DNA of 64,000 bases from Aquanectria penicillioides (lineage: Eukaryota; Ascomycota; Sordariomycetes; Hypocreales; Nectriaceae): the NCBI GenBank assembly GCA_003415625.1, contig PYIU01000007.1:3162001-3226000 (forward strand). The letters are read 5' to 3'. The position numbers and the translations under genes are program-made. Shown here in pieces: positions 34,741-45,270 of this stretch; position 1 is the first letter of the stretch; each line of letters begins with the position of its first letter. The notes under the pieces were generated by a model. That model was not told the DNA's origin and searched no databases. It worked only from the letters and a program-made list of their open reading frames with translations.

Positions 34741-36448
34741 ATGGACACTCCTACCACTCCAGGTTCCGTCTCATGGACTCAGGGCCCACACACACAGTGG
34801 GAGCCGACACCAGACACAAAGCAACCGCCGCGCAACGTCGCGTATATCAACAACCTAAAACTTGATCCCCGGCTCCAGCCAAAGGAGTACCATGTAGGCG
34901 GGACTCATGGGGAGTCGAGAATTCTGTTTACAGACGTCAAGATTCTGGATTCAACAGGCCGAGAGCCCTATCAAGGGGACGTTCTCATCCAAGGTAATTG
35001 GTTAACTTGGTTATAGAATGAAGCTGACTGGTATAAGGCGAGAAGATTGCCCAAGTGGGTTATATCCCAAATCGAAGAGAGCTTGAGCAGGACCCTAGGG
35101 TTAGGATATTTCAAGGCAAGGGGCGGACGCTCATGTCAGGGCTCGGCGATGGCCACACGCATTTCACTTGGAACGGAGGAGATCTCGCACGTCTTGGCGA
35201 ACTGGATGTCGAAGAGCATGTTTTATTGACCACAAAGAGCGCACAATGCTTCCTCGATTCAGGCTATACCATGTAAGTCGGGTGGCCTGCTTACTGGCGG
35301 CGTCTAATAGTCGTAGGTGTTTCGGTGCTGCATCAGCCAAAGACCGACTTGATGTGGTGGTTCGGGATGCAATCAACGCCGGCGATATCCCGGGGCCGAG
35401 ATATCTTGCCAACGCGCGAGAGATTGCCAAGCCAGATGGAGACTTGGTGGCCGGCATCACACGCTTTGCAGATGGACCAGAGGGTAAGGCTCTCCCAGAG
35501 CTGGGTGTACAGGCTGACAGGAGCAGAAATGCGCCAAGTAATCCGCCACTATGTCGAAAAGATTGGCGTGGACAATATCAAGTTGAGCATGTCGGGAGAA
35601 GAAATAACGGAGATTCGCTCAGCCCAGGACTGCTACTTTACAGACGAAGAGACGGCGGCATGTGTGGACGAAGCTCACAAGCTGGGGAAGAGGCTCTGCG
35701 CCCATGCTAGAGCCCGAGAGTCGGTCAAGATGTGCGTCAAGCACGGCGTGGATGTGATTTACCATGGATCCTACGTTGACGACGAGGGTACGTCTCATAT
35801 AATTTATCTTGATTCCTGCTTACGTTTTAGGCATGGACATGCTAGAAAAGGACAAGCACAAATCCATTGTCGTACCGGCGATCAACTGGCTTTGGGCGAC
35901 CACATACGAGGCAGAGGCCTTTGGCTACACGTATGAGGCTGCTGAAAAAGCAGGGTATAAGAAAGAACTTGACGTGGCTGTCGCCGGGCTGCGAGAGATG
36001 CACCGTCGCGGAATTGTGGTGTTGCCAGGAGGGTAAGTTTCAATCCTCCAGGAAGATTGACTACTAACTGTTCAGGGACTATGGTTTTGCATGGACGCCT
36101 CACGGGACATATGCCCGGGATTTAGAGCATTTCGTCAAGCTGCTGGGGTTTACACCACACGAGAGCATCATTGCCGCCACCGCTGGCGTGGCTGCTCTCA
36201 TGATGAGGGGCGACGAGCTTGGTAAAATCCAGCCAGGATACTATGCAGACTGTGTATTGGTCGACGGCGATCCTCTCGAAGATATTACTATTCTTCAGGA
36301 CCACGACTGTCTCAACGTAATTGTGATGAACGGAAGGGTTCACAAGGCTGCGAGGAAGGAGTATGTTCAAGACGCATCACTTGGGGTTCAACGACCGGTA
36401 ACGGCCGAGTTTCCCGAAGTTCGTCCAGTCATGCAGAAGTCGTACTGA
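34741..36448 (+). CDS. metal-dependent amidohydrolase (imidazolonepropionase-like)
   Basis: Six exons: 34741-34993, 35038-35272, 35317-35483, 35521-35787, 35831-36032 and 36076-36448, giving 498 residues. Introns are 37-44 nt with GTAAGT-like donors. Metal ligands of the amidohydrolase superfamily are visible: GDGHTHF (HxH), LCAHARARES, VIYHGSYVDDE and the Asp in LPGGDYGFAW. The C-terminal GYYADCVLVDGDPLEDI and NVIVMNGRV are the typical final strands. Relatives hydrolyse amide or cyclic amide bonds (imidazolonepropionase, prolidase-like and ochratoxin-hydrolysing enzymes). No signal peptide, so cytosolic. The acceptor at 35518-35526 offers two in-frame AGs (CAGGAGCAG), giving PEGAEM or PEEM. 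The substrate is unknown; the neighbours suggest catabolism of a natural product or xenobiotic. Confidence 0.9.
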
Positions 36449-36584
36449 GACTAAATACTTCAAGCAATTTCATAAATATATTTATTGATATTCTATTTGG
36501 TTGCTACGTGCATTGTGCGAAGACATTACACAAGCCAGTGCAGCCCAGTGACCGCATTTACAACTGAGCTGTGTCAATTGCAGC
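36449..36584. other. 3' region of amidohydrolase gene
   Basis: AT-rich 3' region with likely polyadenylation signals (ATAAATATATTTATTG around 36470). No gene is seen. Confidence 0.4.
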
Positions 36585-37073
36585 TTAGAACCAATTGTAC
36601 CACTTCCTTGCCCTACACCGCCGTGACCGACTCCTAGTTGAAGTTACCAAGGTCGAAGATGGTGCAGAGACCGACATTTCGATTGAATAGCCCGCAGGAT
36701 TGACTACGGGGTTTCTGGATGTACTCAGCATCGAATTGGCCACACTGGTTGACTTGACTGTGCTTGCTGATTTAGTAGTCCTTGACAATATACTCTCCGC
36801 TACGTTGATAGGTTGGGTTGTGGTTTCACTGGATAGTTCCTCAGCAGTGGACGCTGGGCCTTCGCTTGCAGGTGAATCTTCAGTCGTAGTTGAATCCTGA
36901 GTTGTAATTGGATCTACCTCTATTCTTCCCATAGGAATATTGGAATTGAACCCTCGGATGTATCTGCCATCGATTACCAGCTCTGTTGATGGGGTTTCTA
37001 TAGAACTTGCGTTGGTTTGAATAGTTCCAATTTCGTCAGATTCATTGCTAGATGTGGATAGGTAGAGTGGCTC
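36585..37073 (-). pseudogene. Ser/Thr-rich protein fragment
   Basis: A minus-strand frame stays open from about 37073 to the stop at 36585 and encodes a Ser/Thr/Glu-rich, mucin-like sequence (TTTEDSPASEGPASTAEELS) ending in a basic SRSRRCRARKWYNWF. The first ATG is at 36932. At its 5' edge CCATAG could be an intron acceptor, but no upstream exon with a signal peptide is seen before the tRNA genes. It looks like the 3' end of a surface-protein gene that lost its front. It could also be a chance frame. Confidence 0.35.
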
Positions 37074-37186
37074 CTATGGGATTCGGCCGGTTACTGTGAC
37101 AGGACAAAGCAACACTTATTGTCAACTGGTTACAATAAGCTATATCTATCTGATTTTTGAACAAAATATTCTACCAATCAAGCATC

Positions 37187-37257
37187 GGTCGCGTGGCCCA
37201 ATGGCAAGGCGTCTGACTACGAATCAGGAGATTGTGGGTTCGATCCCCACCGTGACC
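37187..37257 (+). tRNA. tRNA-Arg (anticodon ACG), copy 1
   Basis: A 71-nt cloverleaf: acceptor GGTCGCG pairs with CGTGACC (one G-U), the anticodon arm is TCTGA-CTACGAA-TCAGG with anticodon ACG, and the T arm is GTGGG-TTCGATC-CCCAC. No intron. It is followed by TCTCTTTTT, a polymerase III terminator. Identical to the copy at 37351. Confidence 0.95.
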
Positions 37258-37350
37258 TCTCTTTTTGCTTCTAGTCTGTATTCTTTTTCCAACATGCCAC
37301 CACCATCACCAATATCATCGCCTTGTCGTCGACGTCTTCCATGACTAAGC

Positions 37351-37421
37351 GGTCGCGTGGCCCAATGGCAAGGCGTCTGACTACGAATCAGGAGATTGTG
37401 GGTTCGATCCCCACCGTGACC
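37351..37421 (+). tRNA. tRNA-Arg (anticodon ACG), copy 2
   Basis: Identical in all 71 bases to the copy 93 bp upstream, in the same orientation, with its own TTCTTTTT terminator. The spacer sequences differ, so the duplication is either old outside the tRNA or gene conversion has kept the tRNAs identical. Confidence 0.95.
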
Positions 37422-37646
37422 TTCTTTTTGCCTCATTATCAGGCTCAGTCAGGACAAGTTAAGCTTGTATTTTTTGGTGATGTCTCTCGCTATCCGGGAG
37501 CATGCTAGGATAACTGCTTGTATCAGATCTCACATCGTGGACAAAACGGGATGATCAAGTCATCGAGCTTGACCTCCACAGGTGCCCCTAGCAGGTGTCT
37601 GGTTGATTCGACTTGTGGTGTAAGAGCCTGTCGATTCCACTTGCGC

Positions 37647-38165
37647 TTAATGAGATGGTGATATCTCAATTGCGCCCACTTCCTCTCCTAGCTTCACGCC
37701 ATCAATCTCGACCGACATTGATTCCGTCAAGATGAATACCACTCTGGCCTGCCCCTTGCCCCGGTTGACCCATGGATGATTTGGTCCCTCTGAACCATTA
37801 GATCACCAACTCGAAGTGTCCGTGTTTCTCCAGAATCCAAATCGCAACCGATTTCTCCAGCAACGACGATGCCGTAGTCGGAATACCTCGAGATGGTGCG
37901 GCCATGTCTGACTAGGCCACTTTTCTGCTTGTTCTCATATGCTTGTTTAAACCCCGATAGGTCTTTGTCTTCGGAAAGTGAAATCGGAAGCCTTTCTGTA
38001 GTATATCTTAGCTCGAACTGCTTTCGACACCGTCGCCTCGGGAAATCTTCGAGAACTTGAGCGACTCTTTGACGTCCTTGGAATAGACGCTTTGTCCTTT
38101 TTCGTCGTGCGCGGTAATGAACCGATGGTTTTGGGGAAGTGGGCTTTGAATTCGTTGGAAGGCAT
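37647..38165 (-). pseudogene. decayed cupin-domain gene
   Basis: Minus-strand relic from MPSNEFKAHFPK (ATG 38165) to a stop at 37647. Pieces of a small cupin protein can be read in alternating frames: HRFITAHDEKGQSVYSKDVK, then FELRYTTERLPISLSEDKD and FKQAYENKQKSGLVRHG, then YGIVVAGEIGCDLDSGETRT with LRVGDLMVQR, then NHPWVNRGKGQARVVFILTE. At least three frame changes are needed, and the expected metal-binding HxH segment between SDY and DYGIV is missing, consistent with an internal deletion of about 18 codons. Family members are small fungal oxygenase/isomerase-like cupins. Unlike the other broken genes in this window, this one has lost functional parts, so it is a true pseudogene. Confidence 0.75.
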
Positions 38166-39073
38166 GGGGTCAGGTAAAGGCTGTGTTCGGCAATTGAGCT
38201 TTGGGGCTACGGCGAGCACTCAAATTTATAGGCAACTTGATCTATCCCCGAGTGCCTTGCAGCATTCAAGCTGGCAGAGGGCGGTGAGTTGTCGATCCCT
38301 ATAGCTGAATGGCCAAGTTGCACTTCACTTCGAATAATTCCGAGACATTGCTGCACTTCAATGCAGCGCTACCATCATGTACCAAGTCGAACATCCATCC
38401 ACTCGTGGGTCAACCGCTGGGATTGACAAACACGTCAGTATACGAGCTAATAAGAATAACCTGAACTCTATTCTGTGCGCTTGGCGTCTTAAATGAGACT
38501 CATGACGTTCGATACACCCTAGATCCTAAGATATTGGGCCAGGTATAATCGGATTGTAATCCGCCAGCCTTGGGATCTAACGGAACCCTCCTCGATATCG
38601 AGTCGAGGGCAATATGCACTGGCTTCCGGGCTGCTTCGATAACTTCCAAGGGTTATTGCCTCTCGAGCTAGTTAGTGTCAAAGTTCGTGTAGCTCATTCA
38701 TGGGGCGCACTGGAGCGGGAGATTAAGTTGATTGTTGTACCGGGAACTGTTTTTGATGGGTTGCTGAGATGGTAGCTGAACAATATGAAGTGATCTTTGA
38801 ATGCGAGTCTTGTGATTTAGGCGCCAGCAGACGAGCAAGGGTTCGGGATGTGAGGCCAGGAACAGGGTAGTAGGAAAAGCCCCAGCGATGTTGGGGGCTC
38901 CCCAAATCTCCCTATCCTCGAGCCAGACGTAAGATGGGCTCCCATCGGATCATGAGCGACGCATGCTCATGCATACATAGAGGGCCGATCTGAGCGACAC
39001 CACTCTTCAATTGACAATGTAGGCTTCCACTCTATTGTCGATTGTCTGTCTAATTCCCGCAGACGACCGACGC
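38166..39073. other. decayed intergenic DNA
   Basis: No intact gene is seen. Short frames on both strands lack recognisable content. A small inverted repeat (CGGATTGTAATCCG, about 38550) is present. The composition resembles the flanking relics. Confidence 0.35.
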
Positions 39074-39692
39074 ATGTCGCTCCTCGTGGCAGCCGTGGAG
39101 ATGCTCAATGAGCGAGAAACACATGTAACGCAGATTTGAGACAAGCCGGAGCGCGTTTGGGGTAGCCTTCCAATGCTGGGGCCATGTGTCCGTGAGGCAT
39201 GGAATAGTAAGACTCCGACTACCAGTCCTTGAATCCGGTACTGACGAACCGAAGAGTGGCCAGACGGATGCTCTCCGATGGCGTGGGCCTCGCTGAACTC
39301 TTTTGTGTCCCGTCTTGACGGTTCTTGGATTGTATTGTGGATTGATCTACCTATATGGGAGTGTCGATCCATGCCAGAGGAGCCACTGCCAGGATGTAAG
39401 GCTTCACGTAGTGGGCTTGAGGGCTGTGTGTCAATGGATGTAGTATAGTAGTGCGATCTTGTACGAAGAGGCCCTAGCCGGGGATAAGGGAAAGAAACTG
39501 GATGAGCGTGAGGTGCGGTCGCTGAGTGTAGGAACATTGGCTACCAATTTAATGCCTGGGATGACGGTAAAACGATTGATGTTTTGGAGGAAGAGGCTGG
39601 AAGAGATTGGACCAAGTGCGGGACGTGATATCCAGGAAGAGATAGTAAGGGCAGTACGGATGGTGAGAAACGTGGAAGAGCGTAGGAGGTAG
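39074..39692 (+). pseudogene. decayed DUF3632-like gene
   Basis: Plus-strand relic. The first part reads MSLLVAAVEMLNERETHVTQ, a TGA stop at 39137-39139, then KPERVWGSLPMLGPCVREAW. Another frame gives WASLNSFVSRLD, and the last part reads AILYEEALAGDKGKKLDERE to MTVKRLMFWRKRLEEI and RAVRMVRNVEERRR, preceded by a TAG at 39441-39443. The order (LPMLGP-VREAWN, WASLN-FV-RL, then FW-KR near the C-terminus) fits the fungal DUF3632 family, of unknown role. Both stops are one C-to-T change from an ordinary codon (CGA to TGA, CAG to TAG), as repeat-induced point mutation would produce. Confidence 0.6.
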
Positions 39693-40095
39693 ATGACTCC
39701 CTCATGGGCTTTCCAGTCACAAGGCTTTGATTCAGGATTCACGTACAGTTCAGAACGTGATTTACGGGAAATCAACCATGACACTGATTGGATGTCACCT
39801 CATTACTCTGGAAATATCTAGTTGTCTAGGTATCGACGGTCTAGCCACCTTGCGCATCCCTGACACCTCAGCCGCACGCCGCCCAAGTACGAGTTGAATG
39901 ATCGAAGCACCACCACGTGCTGATCTTCTTTCATGATCAGGCCACCACTCACAGCCGCATTCATCTACTGCCCTCATACTATCAAACCGGCACCCGGCAC
40001 CTCGGCACAGCTGTAGAAATCTGAAAGAACTTCTGCAGGTCAACTTTTCGATGCGCAATCTTCTTGCATGCCTATCCAGTAAATAATCCGCATCA

Positions 40096-40914
40096 ATGGC
40101 GCCTTTGAATCCTTCTGAAGAGCTGCGACAGAGTATGCTCGACGATCCGCCTGCCTACACACCAGGAGAAGCATCTTCCGCACCCGCATATGAGGCCACC
40201 AATTCAAATGAGGCTTTTGGTGAGGCCTCAGAGAAAAAAGGAACAAATTCCACAGCCCAAGTAGCCTCGACAGATTTTCAACCGAGCGGCATTATCCAGG
40301 CCACAGATAACGAGGGCTGGACACCGCTATACCAGGCCGCATGCAACGGTCACCTCAAAGTGGCCCAAGTTCTCCTTGACAATGGGGCCGATCTGAACGC
40401 AGTCACAAAGCAAGGGTGGACGCCATTGAAAGGCGCCGCCAGCAATGGTCACGTTGGGCTCGTAAAATTGTTTCTTGACATGGGGGCCAAGGTTGATCCT
40501 GAAACGAATCAAGGATGGACACCGTTGATTTCAGCCGCAAACAATGGGCATACCGAGACGGTTAGATTGCTCATCACGAGAGGAGCCAACGTAAAAAAGG
40601 TTACCCCGAAAGGATGGACAGCATTAAAAGGAGCTGCAACAAATGGGCATCTTGAGGTGGCAAAACTGCTCATTGACGCCGGCGCGGAGATCAATACATC
40701 CACACGCAAGTTGTTTCCGCCACTGATGTTGGCTGTCAACAAGGGAAACCTCGAAATTGTCAGACTCCTCCTCGCAAGTGGGGCGGATATCACTTTCAAG
40801 GCCCCTGATGGAAGCACTATATTGCATGAAGCATCAAAATTAGGGCATACAGATATTGTCGAGGCACTCCTCAGCAGCCAGAGTTCCCCACAGGAAAAGA
40901 AGTTTCCGAAGTGA
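40096..40914 (+). CDS. ankyrin-repeat protein
   Basis: Single-exon gene of 272 residues. Residues about 70-262 are six ankyrin repeats (for example NEGWTPLYQAACNGHLKVAQ and QGWTPLKGAASNGHVGLVKL). Repeats share the GWTPL start and NGH turn; the fifth is the most divergent (KLFPPLMLAVNKGNLEIV). The N-terminal 65 residues are disordered and contain DDPPAYTP (a PPxY motif) and APAYE. Ankyrin stacks bind other proteins; no effector domain, signal peptide or membrane segment is present, so it is probably a cytosolic adaptor. It is the only intact protein gene in the decayed 36.5-43.8 kb zone. Start ATG 40096 has context ATCAATGG. Confidence 0.85.
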   Translation: MAPLNPSEELRQSMLDDPPAYTPGEASSAPAYEATNSNEAFGEASEKKGTNSTAQVASTDFQPSGIIQATDNEGWTPLYQAACNGHLKVAQVLLDNGADLNAVTKQGWTPLKGAASNGHVGLVKLFLDMGAKVDPETNQGWTPLISAANNGHTETVRLLITRGANVKKVTPKGWTALKGAATNGHLEVAKLLIDAGAEINTSTRKLFPPLMLAVNKGNLEIVRLLLASGADITFKAPDGSTILHEASKLGHTDIVEALLSSQSSPQEKKFPK

Positions 40915-41896
40915 ATTCGGCTAGATTCGATGTGATGTCAACCATAATTTGCAACCATTTTTAATCCAGTCGTGGGTTGGCACTAGTCTGTTTAGTCGAG
41001 CTTCGTTCATCTGGCTGGAGGGTAGCTGGCCAGCTTTATTGACTGGTTTCAATTTCGTCGACTGAAGAGACGAGATGCAATGTATCATTCATCTTTATGG
41101 TGTTTTAATATTTCTCAATCAAGAATTTTTCAATCACAGAATGATGATCCTCTTGCGTAGAGGTCAGTAGTTGTTGAGGCTGACAACAACGCCGTCCACT
41201 AATGGCATATGAGACCCCCGCCTCGGTTCTGTCCCTGGACACATCCGAGACAAGTTTTATTAGCATACGCTCTCTTTTCATGATCCGGTTGGCCTTGAAA
41301 GCGGCGAAACCTCTTGTTAATTCGATGATGTCCACTGAAGCGATAGAATTTCATCATGCTATGACAGATTGAAATGGTGATATTCTACAAGACAACCCTC
41401 GTGGCTCACCATTTCATTAGGGGTCATCTGCACTGTTGCATTTATTTGAGTTGCTATATCTCCTTCGTACAACTAACCACGCAAGCCAGTCCTTCTGTGT
41501 GAACTATGTATTTTGTCATCTCTCAAAACTTTACAAATCCCCATCAATTTACACGCCAACCAGTAGCTAGCAAAAAATGAAGTTGCTGCTATTGACACAG
41601 TCGGGCTATCAACACATCCGGACAAACTAACCACAACTATGCAAGGAAGTCTCAAACTTTAATTATATATTCCAAGAGGCAAATCCTTGCGCAGGGAAAT
41701 TTATGAAAATTAAAATAGTATCTCAATTCATTTGGTAATTGATGTGACATCGCAACGGGTTTGGGTCCCCGTGACAGGATTATCACATCATCCAGGTTCA
41801 GAACAAGCATTTGGAGGAGTAGAGACTATGTTTCAAAGCCTTTCATTTTCTTGATGTTAAATATACGTAATGAAGTGTCCAATAATGTTTCCTAAT
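40915..41896. other. gene-free AT-rich region
   Basis: No recognisable gene is seen on either strand; the longest frames are about 60-76 codons with no family features. Confidence 0.4.
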
Positions 41897-42490
41897 TCAC
41901 GAAGAACATGTCCAATACTCGCAATATATACCAGTCCCAGGTTGCGCAATGATTGATCCGGAATAAAATTGCGTGCGTAGACTAGTGATAATTGACAGCT
42001 CCACCATTCGTGCCCATCAATGGCACAATCTGTCACACATTGATCCAAGCTAGTAGTGGTATATGAAGTAAATGGGGTCCCATTGATAGCCTCTTCCGTC
42101 ACACAAGGATGGTAACCTGCAGACGTTGTTGTAGTAGAACTTGTACAAGAAGTAGTTGTCGTTGTTGTTGAAGAAAAGCTTGTAGTGCTAGATGCTGTTG
42201 ACGAGGAATCCGTTGGAGAACTGGTTGCCTTTGAAGTATCTGATGTGGTAGTACTGCCAGTTGTCGTGGAAGTTTTAACCGTAGTAGTGCTCATTGAAGT
42301 GCTCGTCGGTTGGAGTGTCGACTGGAGTAGTGGTTGTTATTGAGAGACCAGGTGTTTTAGTCGGCGTGATTGTAACACTTGGTATAGTAGAACTCGGGGT
42401 TGAAGTTTCGGCTGCAGTAATGATCGTAGACGAGGTCGGCAGTAAACCCGTAGAGCTCTCTGAAGTTGTGGATACTGACGAAGCTATCAA
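41897..42490 (-). pseudogene. broken Ser/Thr-rich, Cys-containing surface protein
   Basis: Minus-strand relic in three frames. The first (42490-42275) is Ser/Thr/Pro-rich (TPSSTIPSVTITPTKTPG). The second (42294 onward) continues with Thr runs, then a Cys-containing domain (GYHPCVTEEAINGTPFTSYT, DQCVTDCAIDGHEWWSCQLS) like a PAN/WSC module. A third frame gives a better end (FYSGSIIAQPGTGIYCEYW then TCSS, stop at 41897). Two frame breaks fall outside C runs, so this is probably a genuine pseudogene. It is related in style, not obviously in sequence, to the multi-PAN protein at 45.3 kb. Confidence 0.5.
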
Positions 42491-43827
42491 CAGGTCAGTG
42501 TGAGCGCTCGCTTATCGTTGCTAACTAAACCGTGCAAGCTTGGCCCTGCACCGTGATACGGAAAACTGGAGGTTACCCTTGACTGCTACACCAAAAGGTC
42601 TACCTGTGCCACGGTTAAGAGTAACACAGGATATTAAGGTTTATAAGGTACTGATTCGCATCACACCGACTTCCGTTGGCAACAGCCGGATGGAATCTGG
42701 CCCATATGAGAAACAAAAATGGCCCGTGAACCATGTTGACGACGTGGTTCAAAATGCACAGGGGTTACTGCATAATCTGGCGTTAAAGCTCAATGTTAGT
42801 GGTTTGTTTGCTCGGCGGAGTGGTTGGACAAAGCGAGCTTGGTGGGAAATCATTGGAAATATTTCGTCGTTTCTTGTGCGACTTCATCGCGCTGAATACT
42901 TTTCTAGACTGGTATTTCAAATTTGGGGGTTCCGCACCATACCAAGGTTATTGCATTTCTGGTCATCAAAACGTGTCGAATGAGGGGGAAGTCAAGGATT
43001 GGAATGTTAGTTAGACCTGGGATTCATATCAGCCACGTACCACAAAGAAATCTACACCAGCTAGATGCACTCGAAGGCGAAATCTAGGCGACACGAGTGA
43101 TATCTACCAATATTCTTTAGGATATCCTGTCAAGAGAAGCTCATGTCCCTGGATGAGGAAAAGCATTATTGAGCAGGAAATACTTGGATGGTATCATTCA
43201 ATCGCATTGGCCCCGCTTCGCAAGATCGCCTCATAGAAGGAACCAGTACATAAACGCTTGGCATCATCGCAGGAATGCAATGCCATGTGACGATTGCTAG
43301 AGTGGAACACTGTACAGGGGCTTCAGTCAGAGACGGGGAGCAAGGCGCATCGCACTGCCATTAGTGCATCTATCATGGCCCTCCCAGAAGAACGAACTTT
43401 GATATTTAATCCAAAAGATCCCTTGCTCAATGTGCACGAGCCTACATTGCGGGCTCCCGAACCTCGGTCCGCATTGCCCAAACGAATGGTACGCTTGGTC
43501 GCTCGACCTTTCGAGATGATATCCTTCAGGGTCGAGGTCATGAGGAGGCCCTGGGCAGAAGGGCACCATATTTAGCCCGGAGAGACCATGGACGCAGCAA
43601 AAATGTTATGGCGAACCGCTCTAACAGGATGATCGCAGCATGGTCAACAGTGGTGCGCTGCGTAAAATCAATTGCTCGATGCGAGTCGTAATGTTATGCA
43701 TCTTCTACTGCTTGACCAACCGTGCCTGATTTTAAGACGTGGCACGAGCGATGGTGCCCCTCTCTACCCCTCACTCCGCATTTCGGCAGCCTTGAACGAA
43801 GCTCAGTGACGCAACTATCAACACAAC
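42491..43827. other. decayed intergenic DNA
   Basis: Frames of up to 147 codons (42540-42983, plus) have no recognisable family features. Likely relics or untranslated DNA. Confidence 0.35.
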
Positions 43828-44575
43828 ATGGGCAGCATTTCATTCAGGGAGCACATTCGATGGCTTCCCGACGAGGCCAGTGAGCCAACGTCGACGATAG
43901 TTCTCACGTCCCCGCGGCGTCGGTTTGTGGACCTACGCATCCTCCGACCCCAGGGCCAAACAGCGTGGACTGGGCAAGCAGGTAATTGGCCCAAGCAGAT
44001 CGTGGACCTTGCTCACAGGAACAGATGCGCTCCCGGTAGACAGGCTGGAATGGGGCATTGCAGGGACCTCTTCGTCATGGATGCGGGACGACGACAAGGG
44101 TGGAAAGATTCAGCGATCCCAATGGAGGCACTGGATTGACTCTCGCACGACCACGCCTGAGAACGCAACCGACGAGGGAGACATGTTTCCGCAGCCCAAT
44201 GGGACGACACTCGAGACGGGCAGGATGGTGAATCCAGACACAGGGAAAGAGACGGCCTACGAAGAGCTGTGGCGGGATGTCGATCCGGGTCCTACCACTA
44301 CTGCAGATGTCAAGATCATCGTTCTGCAGTTTGAAAGCGAGACGGGAACCCGAGGATCAGTTGTTCGACTGGGCCACTACTGCCAGGGTTTCTCGCGAGA
44401 GGGTGACCAGCTCACAGCCGAGCGGTGGGAATGGAACAAGGGGTGGAAGAGGACAATCAGGATCGGAGAGGGAGTGCTACCTTGCGAGAGGGTATTGGAC
44501 GATCAGTTCACTGTCAAGGAGGGCGATGTGGTGGACATAGAGGGCAGAGGTTGGAAGGCAGTTGAGGTTTCTTAA
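43828..44575 (+). CDS. HRI1-family protein
   Basis: Two exons, 43828-43981 and 44019-44575, give 236 residues, matching the roughly 240 of yeast Hri1. The intron is 37 nt (GTAATT donor, CTCACAG acceptor), and the join reads TAWTGQA-G-TDALPVDRLEW. Family hallmarks are IRWLPDEASEPTSTIVLTSP, FVDLRILRP, LEWGIAGTSSSW, HWIDSRT, and later GHYCQGFSREGDQL and AERWEWN. Yeast Hri1 is a cytosolic lipocalin-like two-domain protein that interacts with the kinase Hrr25; its biochemical role is unknown. It stands alone between the decayed zone and the secreted-protein genes. Confidence 0.88.
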
Positions 44576-45270
44576 ACCAACAAGTCTCATCTATGCCCCA
44601 AAGCTCGACATGTTTAAAGTTCCGACCATCTGAGTTGCGGTGTATTCAACCGGGACAGTTACACTTATGCTTCAATGCTTATTATGAGCTGACGCGGCCA
44701 TGATCAAACTGGAGCTTGCAAATGGCCCCCGAACATTGATCAATAATGGCTCTCGGAACTCGCCTCGGCAAGGCGGGTCAGTAGTCAGGGGTATGGAACT
44801 AGCGTGTACGCTATTGATTCCAGTGGGCGATAGTTCCAGATCTCTACCAAGACTTCTCCAGGTATCATGGCACACAAAACAAATACTTGCGCTTGAGTTG
44901 ACTCCTTGCATTGCCACTGGCTCACTCACTGCATGGGAAAGTACTTTCGAGCAGCGTCAAGACTAACCCTGTTGCGTGAAGCAAAAGGAACCACAGCCGC
45001 TGCCAAATTAGCGCCCGTCCCGTCAAGTCGTTAGGCGTCAATAGTTCTCAGGCCAGACCCATTCAGCCTAGATCGAACCCACGAACAATTCTCTGGACCA
45101 GTAAACCGGGTCTGACGGGATAATTCAGACCCAAATATGGCAAGTCTAGTATCTCTAAGCAAAGGGGCGCTGTTAGAGTCTGTTTATATGCGGTGGCTGC
45201 CCGTATCCGCGTTTGCGCTGAGAGATCTGCAACCGCCACTCTTTTCGGTCACCTCAGTCATTCGTTCTCA
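44576..45270. other. intergenic region
   Basis: No gene is seen; this should hold the HRI1-like 3' region and the promoter of the multi-PAN gene. Confidence 0.4.

Noticed and set aside
37096..37508. Plus-strand frames covering the tRNA copies
   Set aside because: They share a repeated peptide only because both run through identical tRNA genes.
37947..38219. 90-codon minus-strand frame as an independent gene
   Set aside because: It is one frame of the broken cupin gene, reading partly out of the original frame.
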